Shown here piece after piece: positions 19,650-30,285 of a stretch of 64,000 nucleotides of DNA. The stretch is taken from the NCBI GenBank assembly GCA_022539475.1, contig VCMS01000023.1, forward strand, positions 248,001 through 312,000, read 5' to 3'. The position numbers and the translations under genes are program-made. Within the stretch, counting starts at the first letter, position 1; every line of letters begins with the position of its first letter. This DNA comes from Gracilaria domingensis. Lineage: Eukaryota; Rhodophyta; Florideophyceae; Gracilariales; Gracilariaceae. The notes below the pieces were generated by a model. It saw nothing but the letters and a program-made list of their open reading frames with translations, searched no databases and was not told where the DNA came from.

Positions 19650-22600
19650 ATGGTGGATTACCCCGCAAACAACCCGTTTCAAGTGGAAACCAACTTGACC
19701 AACAGAGTAACAGCCGCCAAGGAAGCCGTCTGGTTTCGCATAGGAGTACTGCAAACCACCATGCGAGATCGCGAACGAGCTCTCAACGCCTTTGAACGCG
19801 TCCTGGCCGTCAATCCCAACAACGTTCGCGCAATGACGCAAGCCGGCGCCGTTCTCGCCAAGAAGGAGTGTTACCACGAGGCCATTGTGTACCTGCAACG
19901 CGCCATCAACGCCGATGATTCGTGCGGCGAGTCGTGGGCCATTCTGGCGCACTGCTACGTCATGACCGATGACTTGCAAAAAGCCTACCAGGCCTACCAA
20001 AATGCCTTGAGTAACCTGCCAAACCCGCGCGATCCCAATCTGTGGTATGGAATCGGTTTGCTGTACGATCGCTATGGCAGCCTGGACAACGCCCTGGAGG
20101 CCTTTCTGGCCGTGCTTTCCATCTCGCCCGACTTTGAGCGCGCGGATGAGGTTTGCTTTTGTATTGGCATTATATATAAGGAGCAGCAAAAGTTTGACGA
20201 GGCGCTCAAGTACTTTAATAGAGTGGTAGTTGCTTCCAATCCCCCTCCTCCTCTCACACGCGCTGATGGTTGGTATCAAATTGGGCATGTTCATGAACTC
20301 AAGCGCGATATAAACTCCGCCATCGAAATGTATAAACAGGCGCTCAAAGAAAATCCACAGCACCCAAAGACTTTGCAAAACTATGGATGGCTTGAACATA
20401 GTCACAACAGTAACGCCGCAGAGGCCATTCATCTGCTGCGCCGATCGGCCGAGTATGAACCGAATGACGGCCAGACTTGGTACTTGCTGGGCAGAGTGTA
20501 CATGTCCCTGCGCGAGTTTCGCCAGGCTTACGATGCTTATCAGCAGGCCGTGTACAGAGATTGCTCCAACGCTACCTTCTGGTGCTCGATCGGCGTCTTG
20601 TATTATCAGATGAATCAGCGTCGCGACGCTATGGATGCGTACACGCGAGCGATTGGACTCAACCCCTATGTGTCTGAAGTGTGGTACGACCTGGGAACGC
20701 TGTACGAAAGCTGTGATCAGAGCAGCGATGCCATTGATGCGTACCGGCAGGCCGCCAAATTGGCGCCTGACAATGCACAGATAACCGCTCGTCTACGAGT
20801 ATTAGAAGCCAACATCGCCAACCAACAGACGCATCCAACATCACAACAACCTGCAATCACCCAACCACAGCCTGTGCAGATGCAGCCTGACATGCAGAAT
20901 GCCACCCAAGGACATGTCAATCCTCTTCTTAATCGATCTATTGGCCCGTCCGTTCACCACATGCGCGATCCACTCCCTCAGCAAAAGCTTGCTCAGCACC
21001 AGCCTCTTATGCAGCCTCCGCAACGCCATCTGCGCCAAGTACCTCCCCAACAGCCTGCCGTGAACGCGGCGCAAGGTCCGGTGAGTATGCAGGGCGTGCA
21101 TGAACGAACTGGCGCCGTTGATATGGCTCCCATCCCATCTATGCGTCCTCCAACTATGGCGGCGGCACCACCAAATGGATATGCGCCACATCAACGAACT
21201 GCTGTGCCTGCGTCAATCCCAACGCCGGTGCAGCATGCACCGCATCCGATGACTTCAGTCACCCAGCATCTCTCCCAACCATTGTCCTCGCAACAGCACC
21301 CGGCACACATGCCTGTTTCAGCACCTCCGCATATTCCACGCCAGCAATATGCTGTCCCTATGCACACTTCTGCACCTGCGCCACATGCTCAGCTGAAGCC
21401 GCTCGCTCATCAAGGTTTACCACAAGAGTCACATCTCCAGCCGCATATGCAGCAAACCCACTTGCAGCTGCCGCGACTTGCCCCTCCCTCGTCGCAGGGC
21501 AGGTTGCCTCCAGAGGCTCAGCACCCTGCGTCTGCGCATGGAGCTCCAAGGCTTCAACAACCTCCATCTGGTATGCCGGTTCGAGAACCTCAACCGCAGC
21601 CGCCGCCTCAGCCCCGGCCCCAACCTACAGCTCACGTGAATGGCACTTCCGAAACGCGGAGCTTGCCACAGCAACCGGCAACTCTGTCTCAGATGCAACC
21701 GTTGCCACAAATGCAACAACTTCCACCTATTCAGCAGGCACGCGCAACTCCTATTGAGCGACCACAGCGAAAGGGTCCCGATCACCACTCCCCCGACAGT
21801 GCAGAACGGCAACGAAGGTCGAATGCCACTGAGGATCCTAAGAATCGTGTGCGTGGAAGTGATGATGGCAGCCGCAGTCGTTTCGGCCTTAGCGACCAGC
21901 TTCAAGCCGCGGAGGACGTGAACGAGAAATCCCACCCGCTAAAAGTTTCGCAGCTGAACAATCATCCTACAACCCAATTACCGTCGGCAACTCGACAAAG
22001 CCCTCGGAGGTTGTATGCCTCTCCTCAGGAGCGGGAACAAAGGACTGGCGAAGGCCGCGAATCAAGTTCTCCTATGCCTGGCGCACCTCGCGATCGCAGT
22101 GAGTCAGTCGATGACAAAATGAATGACAAGGTATTGTCCAAGCATGTTGCGAAACCAGTCGAGTCTGGTGCTGATAGTTTACATAGGATGAGTGATTCTG
22201 TGCAACGTGAAAGAGACCATCGAACAGATTCTAGCGGCCAAAACGGACATGCAATGCCTGGGCGATCAACTTCATCAGATCGACTATCGCCAGTGAAGCA
22301 GACGGGAGCGACATCGAGCCAGGAAGATAATAGCCAAGCCAAAGGAGATGAAACCAAAGCCACCTACTCGCCTTCCCCTTCGCTTCCTAAACCCACTCCT
22401 GGCTCCCTTCCACCGCTTTCCGAAGTGGGTAACGGCAAGCATCTGCCTCCTACATCTGCGCCAGGCACACTTTCAATGGGAGCTGGTTCCAATGGTGTCA
22501 CTAGAACTCCGTCTCTCCCTCTGTTATCGACCCGTGCGCCCTCCACATTAGGTGGTGGCTCCTTGCAAGCCGCCAAGGACCCTGCCTCTGCAGGGTTGGG

Positions 22601-24008
22601 GTTAACGTCATCCTTGACGAAGTTTAGCAAGAGAATTGCCCACGCGCCTACAACTCCTGTCAACAGTTCCGTCGCACCATCGTCACTTCCATCGCCTCTG
22701 CCGACGAGGAAGACTCCTGGTAGCGGCATGGGTATGCATGGTCATCGATCTCCGCGCCCTTCAAAGCAAAACCACGTACCTTCATTCAAATCGATACCCA
22801 TTCCCCCTCCGAGCTATGGGGCTCAAATTGACTCAGTTCCTTCGCCGTCATCTTTACCGGTACTTCCTGCCCTTCCATCTCGTGCTATTCACAGCAATGA
22901 TGCGAAGAGCACCACGGAAAAGGAAAGGCGACGTACGTCAAATGATGAAGGTAAGTCTGGTGCAGACGACGAGAACACCCACCCACGAGGTGCGTCCTCT
23001 CCCAAACGCTCAGGCGATGGAGGTTCCCGCCGCACAGCTGAACATTCGCACGGCAGCAAGTCAGTCTATGGCATGCTTCGATCCTCTCCCGCCCCGAAGG
23101 GCGAGCAAGAGGGCACGGGTGGGAAGGGATTCAAGGCAAAGGAGGATAGGATGCGATCACCAAGCGCACCGCCTTTTGAGCGTCATGGAGAAAGGATGAG
23201 ATCGCCAAGTGTCCCTGCGCTTGGGCGGAAGGATGGAAGTAGTTCGTCTAAGAGAGAAGGGACATCAAGGGAGGATTCACTAAGGACTGCAAAGCGACCT
23301 CGTTTACATGAAAGCGAGATGGATGTCAGCGATGAAAAATCTTCGCGGCAAAGGACTAATAACGAGCAGAGAATTGAGGACAAGAGAAAGGTCGACATTC
23401 CCTCTTTGCGGGAAATCAAACCCGGTCAGGAGGAGGAATCTGCGCGTGTTAAAGAAGGAAAAAGTGGGGACGAGGACGACGCAGGAAAGCAATCTCTCTC
23501 GTCTCCGATTGTCAATCTGCCGCGACTTTCGAACCCAATATCGAAGCTTAGTGGGCCGCCTTCGCTGCCGGCGAACACGCCGCTTCCTTCGTTTCGAAGC
23601 GAGCGAATGAGCCTGAGTGCGTCACGCTCGGCAAATGGATCCGCCCCTTCAGCCAAGCAAAGCACACAAGACGGGAATCGAGGTTCTCTATCTTTTGCCT
23701 TGCGGTCGGCACCTGTTTCGGCTCAGGCTCGAAAGGCTTCGGGCACTTCGTCCACCAGAAGTGGCGGGGATAAGGCAGACTACCAAGATGGAAGTCGGGA
23801 TACTGACTCGAGAGATGTCGATGAGAGGATGGAGGCTGCGCAGAACCGAAAGAGCCCGCGGGACGATACGAGGGTGGAGCGCTTAGCAAATGGAGAAGGC
23901 ATGAAAGGAAAGGCAAGCGCCGGTGCTCTGGACGTTATAAGTGCCAGTGAGTTGGGAAAGAAAGAGGAGAAGGCAAATAGAGCTGAGATTCGCAGCAGCG
24001 CTACATGA
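19650..24008 (+). CDS. Cyc8/Ssn6-type TPR corepressor
   Basis: A single exon of 1452 aa. The start ATG is at 19650, and the open frame upstream of it is a low-complexity Pro/Leu/Phe translation of the CT-rich leader. Residues ~25-400 are a continuous tandem TPR array of about ten repeats (for example WYGIGLLYDRYGSLDNALEAF and WYQIGHVHELKRDINSAIEMY) with spacing and sequence typical of Ssn6/Cyc8 and the related UTX/UTY TPRs. Ssn6 binds Tup1 through its first TPRs and gene-specific DNA-binding repressors through the others, acting in the nucleus as a global transcriptional corepressor. The remaining ~1050 residues are disordered: Gln/Pro/His-rich (400-730), then Ser/Pro/Arg/Lys-rich. No JmjC domain is present, which argues for Ssn6 rather than UTX. 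Confidence 0.92.
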   Translation: MVDYPANNPFQVETNLTNRVTAAKEAVWFRIGVLQTTMRDRERALNAFERVLAVNPNNVRAMTQAGAVLAKKECYHEAIVYLQRAINADDSCGESWAILAHCYVMTDDLQKAYQAYQNALSNLPNPRDPNLWYGIGLLYDRYGSLDNALEAFLAVLSISPDFERADEVCFCIGIIYKEQQKFDEALKYFNRVVVASNPPPPLTRADGWYQIGHVHELKRDINSAIEMYKQALKENPQHPKTLQNYGWLEHSHNSNAAEAIHLLRRSAEYEPNDGQTWYLLGRVYMSLREFRQAYDAYQQAVYRDCSNATFWCSIGVLYYQMNQRRDAMDAYTRAIGLNPYVSEVWYDLGTLYESCDQSSDAIDAYRQAAKLAPDNAQITARLRVLEANIANQQTHPTSQQPAITQPQPVQMQPDMQNATQGHVNPLLNRSIGPSVHHMRDPLPQQKLAQHQPLMQPPQRHLRQVPPQQPAVNAAQGPVSMQGVHERTGAVDMAPIPSMRPPTMAAAPPNGYAPHQRTAVPASIPTPVQHAPHPMTSVTQHLSQPLSSQQHPAHMPVSAPPHIPRQQYAVPMHTSAPAPHAQLKPLAHQGLPQESHLQPHMQQTHLQLPRLAPPSSQGRLPPEAQHPASAHGAPRLQQPPSGMPVREPQPQPPPQPRPQPTAHVNGTSETRSLPQQPATLSQMQPLPQMQQLPPIQQARATPIERPQRKGPDHHSPDSAERQRRSNATEDPKNRVRGSDDGSRSRFGLSDQLQAAEDVNEKSHPLKVSQLNNHPTTQLPSATRQSPRRLYASPQEREQRTGEGRESSSPMPGAPRDRSESVDDKMNDKVLSKHVAKPVESGADSLHRMSDSVQRERDHRTDSSGQNGHAMPGRSTSSDRLSPVKQTGATSSQEDNSQAKGDETKATYSPSPSLPKPTPGSLPPLSEVGNGKHLPPTSAPGTLSMGAGSNGVTRTPSLPLLSTRAPSTLGGGSLQAAKDPASAGLGLTSSLTKFSKRIAHAPTTPVNSSVAPSSLPSPLPTRKTPGSGMGMHGHRSPRPSKQNHVPSFKSIPIPPPSYGAQIDSVPSPSSLPVLPALPSRAIHSNDAKSTTEKERRRTSNDEGKSGADDENTHPRGASSPKRSGDGGSRRTAEHSHGSKSVYGMLRSSPAPKGEQEGTGGKGFKAKEDRMRSPSAPPFERHGERMRSPSVPALGRKDGSSSSKREGTSREDSLRTAKRPRLHESEMDVSDEKSSRQRTNNEQRIEDKRKVDIPSLREIKPGQEEESARVKEGKSGDEDDAGKQSLSSPIVNLPRLSNPISKLSGPPSLPANTPLPSFRSERMSLSASRSANGSAPSAKQSTQDGNRGSLSFALRSAPVSAQARKASGTSSTRSGGDKADYQDGSRDTDSRDVDERMEAAQNRKSPRDDTRVERLANGEGMKGKASAGALDVISASELGKKEEKANRAEIRSSAT

Positions 24009-25030
24009 GTAGGACTTGTTTAAGTGTTGAGGATGAGAAGTGTATAAGCCTGTAGATATGTAAAGACACCGACGAAAGATATTTGTTTGCTGCGACCGAG
24101 GCGCTGTCCTGGGCTTCACCAACCAAGGGACATGGCTTCTATTCACTTGGAACACAACAGGGTGGTTCTACTTCAAAGCAAACTCGTCAGCGGGCGCGTG
24201 TTCGTATGAAAGAGACGGCCAACTTCGCGTGCGAAGGCTAAAGGCTCCCCTCTCCGCCGTACTACTATTAGGCTCCGTCGTACCCTTTGTACCTTCTCTG
24301 CGATCTTTTCTCTTTACCTTCGTACACCCACTTGTGCGCACAAACTTCGATTCTTAGCTGTGTGACACGTTGTCTACTCCGATCCTTGAAGATGCGCAGT
24401 GCAGGATATGTGCAACGACGCCTGATGCAGAATTTTTTGCAATGGTCACGGTCTGGACTCCAAGGGCGCAACAGCAGGGCATCTGAGGAGCAGCGCAGGG
24501 TTTGCAAACGAGCGGTCCGAGGTGGACAGTTTTTGCCATGGATAAGGCCTCCGCCGCCGCGTTTGCATCCTAGTCATTCATGCTCCTGGAACTAAGCGGC
24601 TGCCATTATCCCTCTTGTCTCGAAGCCGAGAGTGAACCCAATGAAGGCTTTCCACTCGAATGCCGTACTGCTGTTTTCAAAGTCGACACGTAGTGGGGGA
24701 GCATAAGGACAACTGCTCATATCCTGCCATTGCTGCCCATCTGCTATTGCTGGATGCCAACTACTTGCCTACGCGCCTATTCTTGAGAAGTGGTCTCCAT
24801 GAGAGCTACTGAAACCCGCGTTCCTATCTAGCCGTCCATCTTTTGCTTCTTATCGCTGCTTTCATTTCTGTCACAAATCTGCCTTTAGGGCTGCTTCTTT
24901 GTTATACTCATTCCGTATTCCGATTCTTGCTGCACTTGCGTTTACAAGATCTGTTCTTCAATTGTTCGGTATCGTCCTGTCAATTTTTCTATGCACTGTC
25001 TTCAAAAGGTGCTTATTATCAAACTTCACT
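24009..25030. other. Intergenic, Cyc8/Ssn6 to GT8 gene
   Basis: One kilobase on the plus strand containing the 3' UTR of the corepressor gene and the 5' region of the next. Several open frames up to 100 codons have no recognisable features. Confidence 0.5.
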
Positions 25031-26524
25031 ATGCGCTGCACGCTCGTCGTGTTGGACGCGTTACTCGCCCTCTTGTTGTTCGTCACCTACGTTTCTGGCA
25101 CTAATGACCACGTCGAACCTCGACGTGAGGCCTACGTGAGTCTTCTATACGGCAACACATATACGCTCGCTGTTCGAGTGATGATGCAGTCATTGGTTGC
25201 GAACAGCCCTGACTCCCGAAATACAAGGGAACGAATTGTGCTGCAAACTGGAGATACCTCACAGGCCAATATTGATCTTCTTGAGAATGATGGCGTTCGC
25301 GTGATTCGCGTTCCGACCGTTGCGTCTCCCTATGTTGGATCCGCAAAGTTTCATCCGAGGTTCGGTCTGGTCATGACAAAGCTAGTCGTTTTCAATATGA
25401 CAGAGTACACTCGTATTCTTTTCATTGATGCCGACTCGCTCGTGCTGAAGGACTTGTCACCTTTATTTTCTTGCGCCCGTTTCTGTGCGGCGTTCATTAA
25501 TCCTTGTTATTTCAACAGTGGGCTCATGCTTGTCTCGCCGAACGCGACTATGTACAACGATATGTCACGTGTTTTACCTCATACTTCATCCTATGACGGT
25601 GGTGATCAGGGTTTTCTGAACGAATACTTCCCGGAAATGTTACAGGCTCCGCTTTTCCACCCTGACCAGCCTATGACAAACCAATCGTTCGCTAGATTCC
25701 CTTTCTCGTTTCATACTGATCATAGCGCGTACTACAACAGGCTAGCATTTACGTTTGAAGACAACCCGGGATGTGGTCCGGCGCGGGACGTTGAATGGTT
25801 AGGTCCCCCATTCATGAAACCCTGGATATGGTGGGGCTATGCCATTTTCGATCTTAGCTGGGTCTGGTACAATTATCGTCAACAAGTGGAGAATAGCTTT
25901 GCTACCGATATGCATATAAATGGATTTATGATGATATCTGTTGTGGCTGCATACTTATGGCTCATGAATTTGTACACGCGGTTTGAATCATCACCATGGA
26001 CATTGAGAGCTCTAAGGGCCGTTTCACGACTCTCGTTTTACAGGTTCTCTTCAAGAACAAACGCGTTTTACTTGTCTCTACTTGGGATTCTGGTTTGGGG
26101 GGTTACCTTCTTCTTTTCCGTGCGCATCATCCCGACAACAATGCCCCCTCTACAAGCTTTCTATTCGTTTGCTCATGTCAGAGCGGCATGCAATTCATTG
26201 GTATTGCTTTTCATCGGAGCCTTGTGTCTAGCCCAGACATCAACAACACTTTCTGAAGGTAAGCTTAAGTATCACAAAACACAGTTTGCGGACTGTGTGA
26301 AGAAGATTGTCTTCTGGTCTGTGACTGATGCAGTATATCTCGTTATCTGGGATTTCATCATGTGGAAAATCAAGTTCCCGTCAATCTGGGGTCGTATCGT
26401 ATTTCTCGTTTTCGTTGTCGCTTCACAGCTTCTATTTACATTCGTAATGCTCTTGAATGTCGCAAGGACCTGTATGCGTATAGTTCAGGACTTTGACTCA
26501 TCGCATGGATTATACTTGTCATGA
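25031..26524 (+). CDS. GT8 glycosyltransferase with C-terminal membrane segments (IPUT1/PGSIP6-like)
   Basis: A 497-aa protein from the ATG at 25031; the frame is open 5' of it but only from a TTG. Residues 1-23 are a signal sequence or anchor. A GT8 domain follows (~35-290): AYVSLLYGNTYTLAVRVM, FIDADSLVLKDL with the metal-binding DAD at 133-135, INPCYFNSGLMLV and DGGDQGFLNEYF. The C-terminal ~190 residues contain about five hydrophobic segments, an architecture known from plant inositol-phosphorylceramide glucuronosyltransferase (IPUT1/PGSIP6). A Golgi or ER role in glycosylating a lipid or polysaccharide is therefore likely; the donor sugar is not decided by the sequence. The lumenal part has several N-x-S/T sites. 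Confidence 0.85.
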   Translation: MRCTLVVLDALLALLLFVTYVSGTNDHVEPRREAYVSLLYGNTYTLAVRVMMQSLVANSPDSRNTRERIVLQTGDTSQANIDLLENDGVRVIRVPTVASPYVGSAKFHPRFGLVMTKLVVFNMTEYTRILFIDADSLVLKDLSPLFSCARFCAAFINPCYFNSGLMLVSPNATMYNDMSRVLPHTSSYDGGDQGFLNEYFPEMLQAPLFHPDQPMTNQSFARFPFSFHTDHSAYYNRLAFTFEDNPGCGPARDVEWLGPPFMKPWIWWGYAIFDLSWVWYNYRQQVENSFATDMHINGFMMISVVAAYLWLMNLYTRFESSPWTLRALRAVSRLSFYRFSSRTNAFYLSLLGILVWGVTFFFSVRIIPTTMPPLQAFYSFAHVRAACNSLVLLFIGALCLAQTSTTLSEGKLKYHKTQFADCVKKIVFWSVTDAVYLVIWDFIMWKIKFPSIWGRIVFLVFVVASQLLFTFVMLLNVARTCMRIVQDFDSSHGLYLS

Positions 26525-27746
26525 AACATACCGTGGCTCTTCGCAATTTATTGGTTGATAGAACCTGTAAGTCGGTCTCGGCTTAATTGCTGACGAGTTT
26601 TCATCGGGCAGCATTGGGTTTTGACAGTGGATAACCGTTTTGGAGCGAAGCGTTTTGTGTTGTTACATCTCAAATGCAATTCATGATGGATTTGTGTGTG
26701 TTTCATGGAAACCAGGTACACCTGAATCTCTAATTATGGCAACCCAAGATTAACAACAAGAACATCGTCTCGTAAGAGATTGGAATACTTACTTTGTTTG
26801 AGTCAATAAGCATGATTTGCTGAGGAACTCCGTTCTTCAGACGGGTTTTCTTTTTCTTCCTCACTGCTGTTTCCAAATTCGTTTTGCAGGTGTGAGGTTT
26901 TAGAAGCTACTAAGGAACAAACTTTGGCTGCCAGCTCTGAACTTTTTCCTGTCCAATTTTTGCATCCACTCGATATGCCAATTCCACCTTCGTAAGTTAT
27001 CGACCTGCAGCGGAACGTTTTCGTGCGCTTTGGTGTATATCTATCGGAGTGGTATCAGTGAGTATCAAAGCGCACAGAAGTTTCCGCTGAACGACCGTAC
27101 GAAAGAGTAGTTGTAGAATGGAGGGAACTGGTTGGTTCACGATCCATATGGAACCCTTCTTCTCCCAAAGGGCCACCAGGCTCTTCAGATCGGAAGAGAA
27201 ACCATCTGCCATCAGGACTCAGAGGAAAATATTTGACGGAAGACGGAGTAACAGTTTTGGATTGCCGGATCGCGCCTCCGACTCTATCTGCGGAACGTGG
27301 GAACTTCATATCGACGAGAATAACTATGCTCTTTTTTGGGAGAGACGTCTATGAGTAATGTGAGTCGTTCCTCGCGATAAGACAGGCAGTCGCTGAAGAA
27401 GAGCATCACAATAAAAGAAGAATAGTATTCTCTTGGTATGATAAGATATCGGCTGTTTTGATCTTTTGGAGACAACTCAACCGAAGGTACTTTACTCCAC
27501 AGAACTGCCCCGGTTTGTAGTGAGGAACCGTAGAGAAAAGCATCGGCTTGCAAACACATACACTTCCTCCTTTTCAACTTGGTATTTGGAGGCCTGACGT
27601 TTAGATTCAAACTAAAGAAATTTACACAAACTCGCGTTATCGAGCTGTTTGATTAGTACAGAAGAACAAGCGTGATAGAACAGGCGCTAGCTCTTCATCT
27701 TCTTGTATCTCATTTGCTGAAAAGGGGCTAGTTTGTGTCTTTAGAA
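26525..27746. other. Gene-poor stretch with two suggestive minus-strand frames
   Basis: No gene I can support firmly. Two overlapping minus-strand frames (27284-27610, ATG only internal; 27055-27309) read like ordinary protein rather than low complexity and abut in different frames. They could be exons or a decayed gene. Neither has a family signature I recognise. Confidence 0.25.
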
Positions 27747-27833
27747 CATTGATTTTCTTCGTTTTAGTTCATTCATCATATACTCTGTAGTACAGAGTAT
27801 ATGATGAATGAACTAAAACGAAGAAAATCAATG
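27747..27833. repeat. 87-bp perfect palindrome (43-bp arms, 1-base loop)
   Basis: Positions 27747-27789 are the exact reverse complement of 27791-27833, with a single G between. The stem tip is CTCTGTA / TACAGAG. It overlaps the next palindrome by four bases. Confidence 0.95.
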
Positions 27834-27906
27834 AAGTTCTGTTACGTCCTACGCGACGATGTACAGAGTCTGTACATCGTCGCGTAGGACGTAACAGAAC
27901 TTCATT
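27830..27906. repeat. 77-bp perfect palindrome (37-bp arms, 3-base loop)
   Basis: Positions 27830-27866 are the exact reverse complement of 27870-27906, with loop AGT. The tip again contains GTACAG / CTGTAC. Together with the preceding palindrome this makes a 160-bp double-hairpin array. Confidence 0.95.
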
Positions 27907-29325
27907 AAAGTTTGACTCAACTCTATGAACCTCTACGAATTGAGTCTAGACGGGCTAAAAGACGGATATTCCAGCTTTAGCCATTTCAAAACAAGCATGT
28001 GCATCATGAGTGTCGGACGAAAGCAATGCTGCCATGGTCTCTTGGCTGCACAAAGTGGTACGTGCTAAGTGCCTTGTCGTGGTGTGCCCCTCAGCCGGTA
28101 CACTTAACCTCGAGAAGGTGAATGAAGAGGCTCGACCCGAGAGGTCGCTAAACTCGTCCGAACTATCGGTTAGCTCGCTGGTCGCCCTCATGGACCTGAT
28201 GGCACGTCGCTAAAATGACCCCGTTTAGCTGCACGTAAGCAGTAGGTCACGAGCTGGTCATTGGAGCAAGATCCTACCGCCGGTTCCCTGACTTTTCTCT
28301 CTCTCTCTCTCTCTCTCTCTAATACGGGCGCAGTAGTCTAATTCCTACATACTGCAGAGCGTTTCTGTTGAAAGAAACGCTCTTTCACTAGCTTTTCCCT
28401 CTGAAGAGGGTTTTTCCAGGGGTTTCTCGGACGGACTACACTAGGGTTGGCTGACGGTGAAAGGCTACGGACTGGTTCTTGCACCTGGTTTCACCGATGA
28501 TATGAGGATCGGGTGGAAAGAACGTCGCTCATGGTTTCTTGAGTGGCCAATGTGGTACATGCGGAGCGCCTTGTCGTGGTGTGCTTCTCTGCCGACGGTC
28601 TTTAGAGGATGAATGAAGAGAGTAGTGGGAGGAAGAAGGCGATAAACGTCGATAGCGATACGCCCGCGGTCGGAAACACCTAAGATATCTAATATTTCTC
28701 ATCGTAGTCCAGTAAGTGTAGTACGGCTACTTCGTTGTGGTCAGTGGTTGCGATGTAGAGGTACAATAGGTCGTTAAGTCTTGAGCAAACCCACGCGTAG
28801 GAGCGGAATTAGCTACACCGTTTCCATAAATGAGAGAGAGAGAATGATGAGGTACTCAGAAGGAACAAGATATGAACAGGTAGAACCATCGGAGACGAAA
28901 TGCTCGGGCAGACCTAGAACACGTTATAGACTTGATGCTTTCTTAGAATAACTGCTCAACGTTCGTAATGGGGCTACATGTCTGTAATCGGTGGCTATAT
29001 TATGACGAAAGCCTCATAGGTTGTCGGGGGTTCTTAGCAAACCCCACACGACAGGGGGAATTGGCGTAATGTGTCTCGCATCAAAGAAGAAAGGAGAAGC
29101 ATGTGCATGGAATATTGACAAGCTGCCGAAGTGTATGCTTGACGGACCTTCGGATTTCCTGATCGAACATTCTCGCTCTTGAATACATGGATCGTTCTGC
29201 TCACATATGTAGGGGGAAACTCTTTACGGAAAGCCCCACCCCTCCTGTACAAAAGCAGATCCAGATCAGACCTATTGCATTTCCTGAATGCCTTGAAAGA
29301 GTTAACCACAAATAGAGACTGGATT
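27907..29325. repeat. Diverged duplicated sequence, (CT)n run and stem-loops
   Basis: Two diverged copies of one sequence are visible: around 28025-28130 and 28520-28620 share CTTGTCGTGGTGTGC and GAATGAAGAG blocks in the same order. A second related pair lies at about 28775-28805 and 29030-29065. A (CT)n microsatellite ends at 28320. A perfect 11-bp stem, AGAGCGTTTCT / AGAAACGCTCT, lies at 28356-28383, followed by CCCTCT-GA-AGAGGG. No gene is supported. Confidence 0.5.
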
Positions 29326-30285
29326 CTATTCAGAGGCTTCTAAACCATCTAGAGAACGAAGCTCAACGACAGCTAGTGGCCCCCCTAACAGAACCTTAAT
29401 AAACCAAAGAATGGAGCTACGATTCATTCTAGGAGCAACCACGAGAGCGCAGTAGAACGCCAAAAGAGAATGGGCTAATGTCAAACCACCAGCGACAGAT
29501 TGTGAAGTACTGATAACATCCGAGCTCATCACGAAACTACTCGTCTTTCCAAATCCAAGGGCAGTGACTATTGTCAGAGTTAGAAGTCCTAATCTCATGG
29601 GTATTGTTAAAGACAAGTTCTCTCCTTCAATCGAAGGTTCATCGACTACTCGAGGTGCTATTCTGTTGTTTTGTTCGACGAGCTCGGCCGCAGAGGGCAC
29701 TTCTTCAATTCTTGACAAGTTGGGTGGCTGTATCACAAATTTTGAGGGCTCATCCCGGTTTGCAAGTTCGTCAATAGATTTCATCCTCTCCTCTAGGCTT
29801 CTTCCAATTGCTATCGAAGCCCTTTGATCGTCTGGCTTACTGAATGGCTCAAATCGCTCCCCTTCAGATACTTCGGGAGGGGGTACAAACTGGGTTTCAT
29901 CTACAGGAACTCCCAACCACTTGGAAACCTCTATGTAACCTCCAGCGTCGACGATACGCGAGACGAGGTCGATCCTCCCTGCCTTTCTCAAGTTAACATA
30001 TGATAATGGATTTGGCATAACCTCCGAAAGACTTGCAAGATACGTTTTGATGTCAAGTTCCAGAGCCCGAAATGTCTCATTGTCTTCGTTCCCAGTCTTC
30101 ATCCATAACTGATGTCGAGAATTCGACCAATACCTTCTACTCACTTCTATTCGTTTGTTCGTCCCTCTCGAGGCTGAGGAATGGATAGCAAGAGAACAAA
30201 CATCGTACAACTGCCTTCCGCAAAAACACCGCTTTGCAGTGCCAATCGTGAGATAGTTCACAAAAGAACAGCCATAGTTATACAT
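29326..30285 (-). CDS. Uncharacterised membrane protein, probably organellar (319 aa)
   Basis: ATG at 30285, stop at 29326, no intron needed. The N-terminal ~60 residues are Ser/Arg/Asn-rich with few acids and could be a transit peptide. Residues ~70-125 contain the motif LRKAGRIDLVSRIVDAGG...SKWLGV, a short helical motif (GR-DL...GG...LG) that I recall from plant organelle proteins but cannot name. The middle is acidic and Ser/Pro-rich with an ERMKSIDEL helix. Residues ~228-305 hold two or three hydrophobic segments (LGLLTLTIVTALGFG, LTLAHSLLAFYCALVV, ILWFIKVLLGGPLAVV), so the C-terminus is membrane-embedded. Function unknown. Confidence 0.6.
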   Translation of the reverse strand: MYNYGCSFVNYLTIGTAKRCFCGRQLYDVCSLAIHSSASRGTNKRIEVSRRYWSNSRHQLWMKTGNEDNETFRALELDIKTYLASLSEVMPNPLSYVNLRKAGRIDLVSRIVDAGGYIEVSKWLGVPVDETQFVPPPEVSEGERFEPFSKPDDQRASIAIGRSLEERMKSIDELANRDEPSKFVIQPPNLSRIEEVPSAAELVEQNNRIAPRVVDEPSIEGENLSLTIPMRLGLLTLTIVTALGFGKTSSFVMSSDVISTSQSVAGGLTLAHSLLAFYCALVVAPRMNRSSILWFIKVLLGGPLAVVELRSLDGLEASE

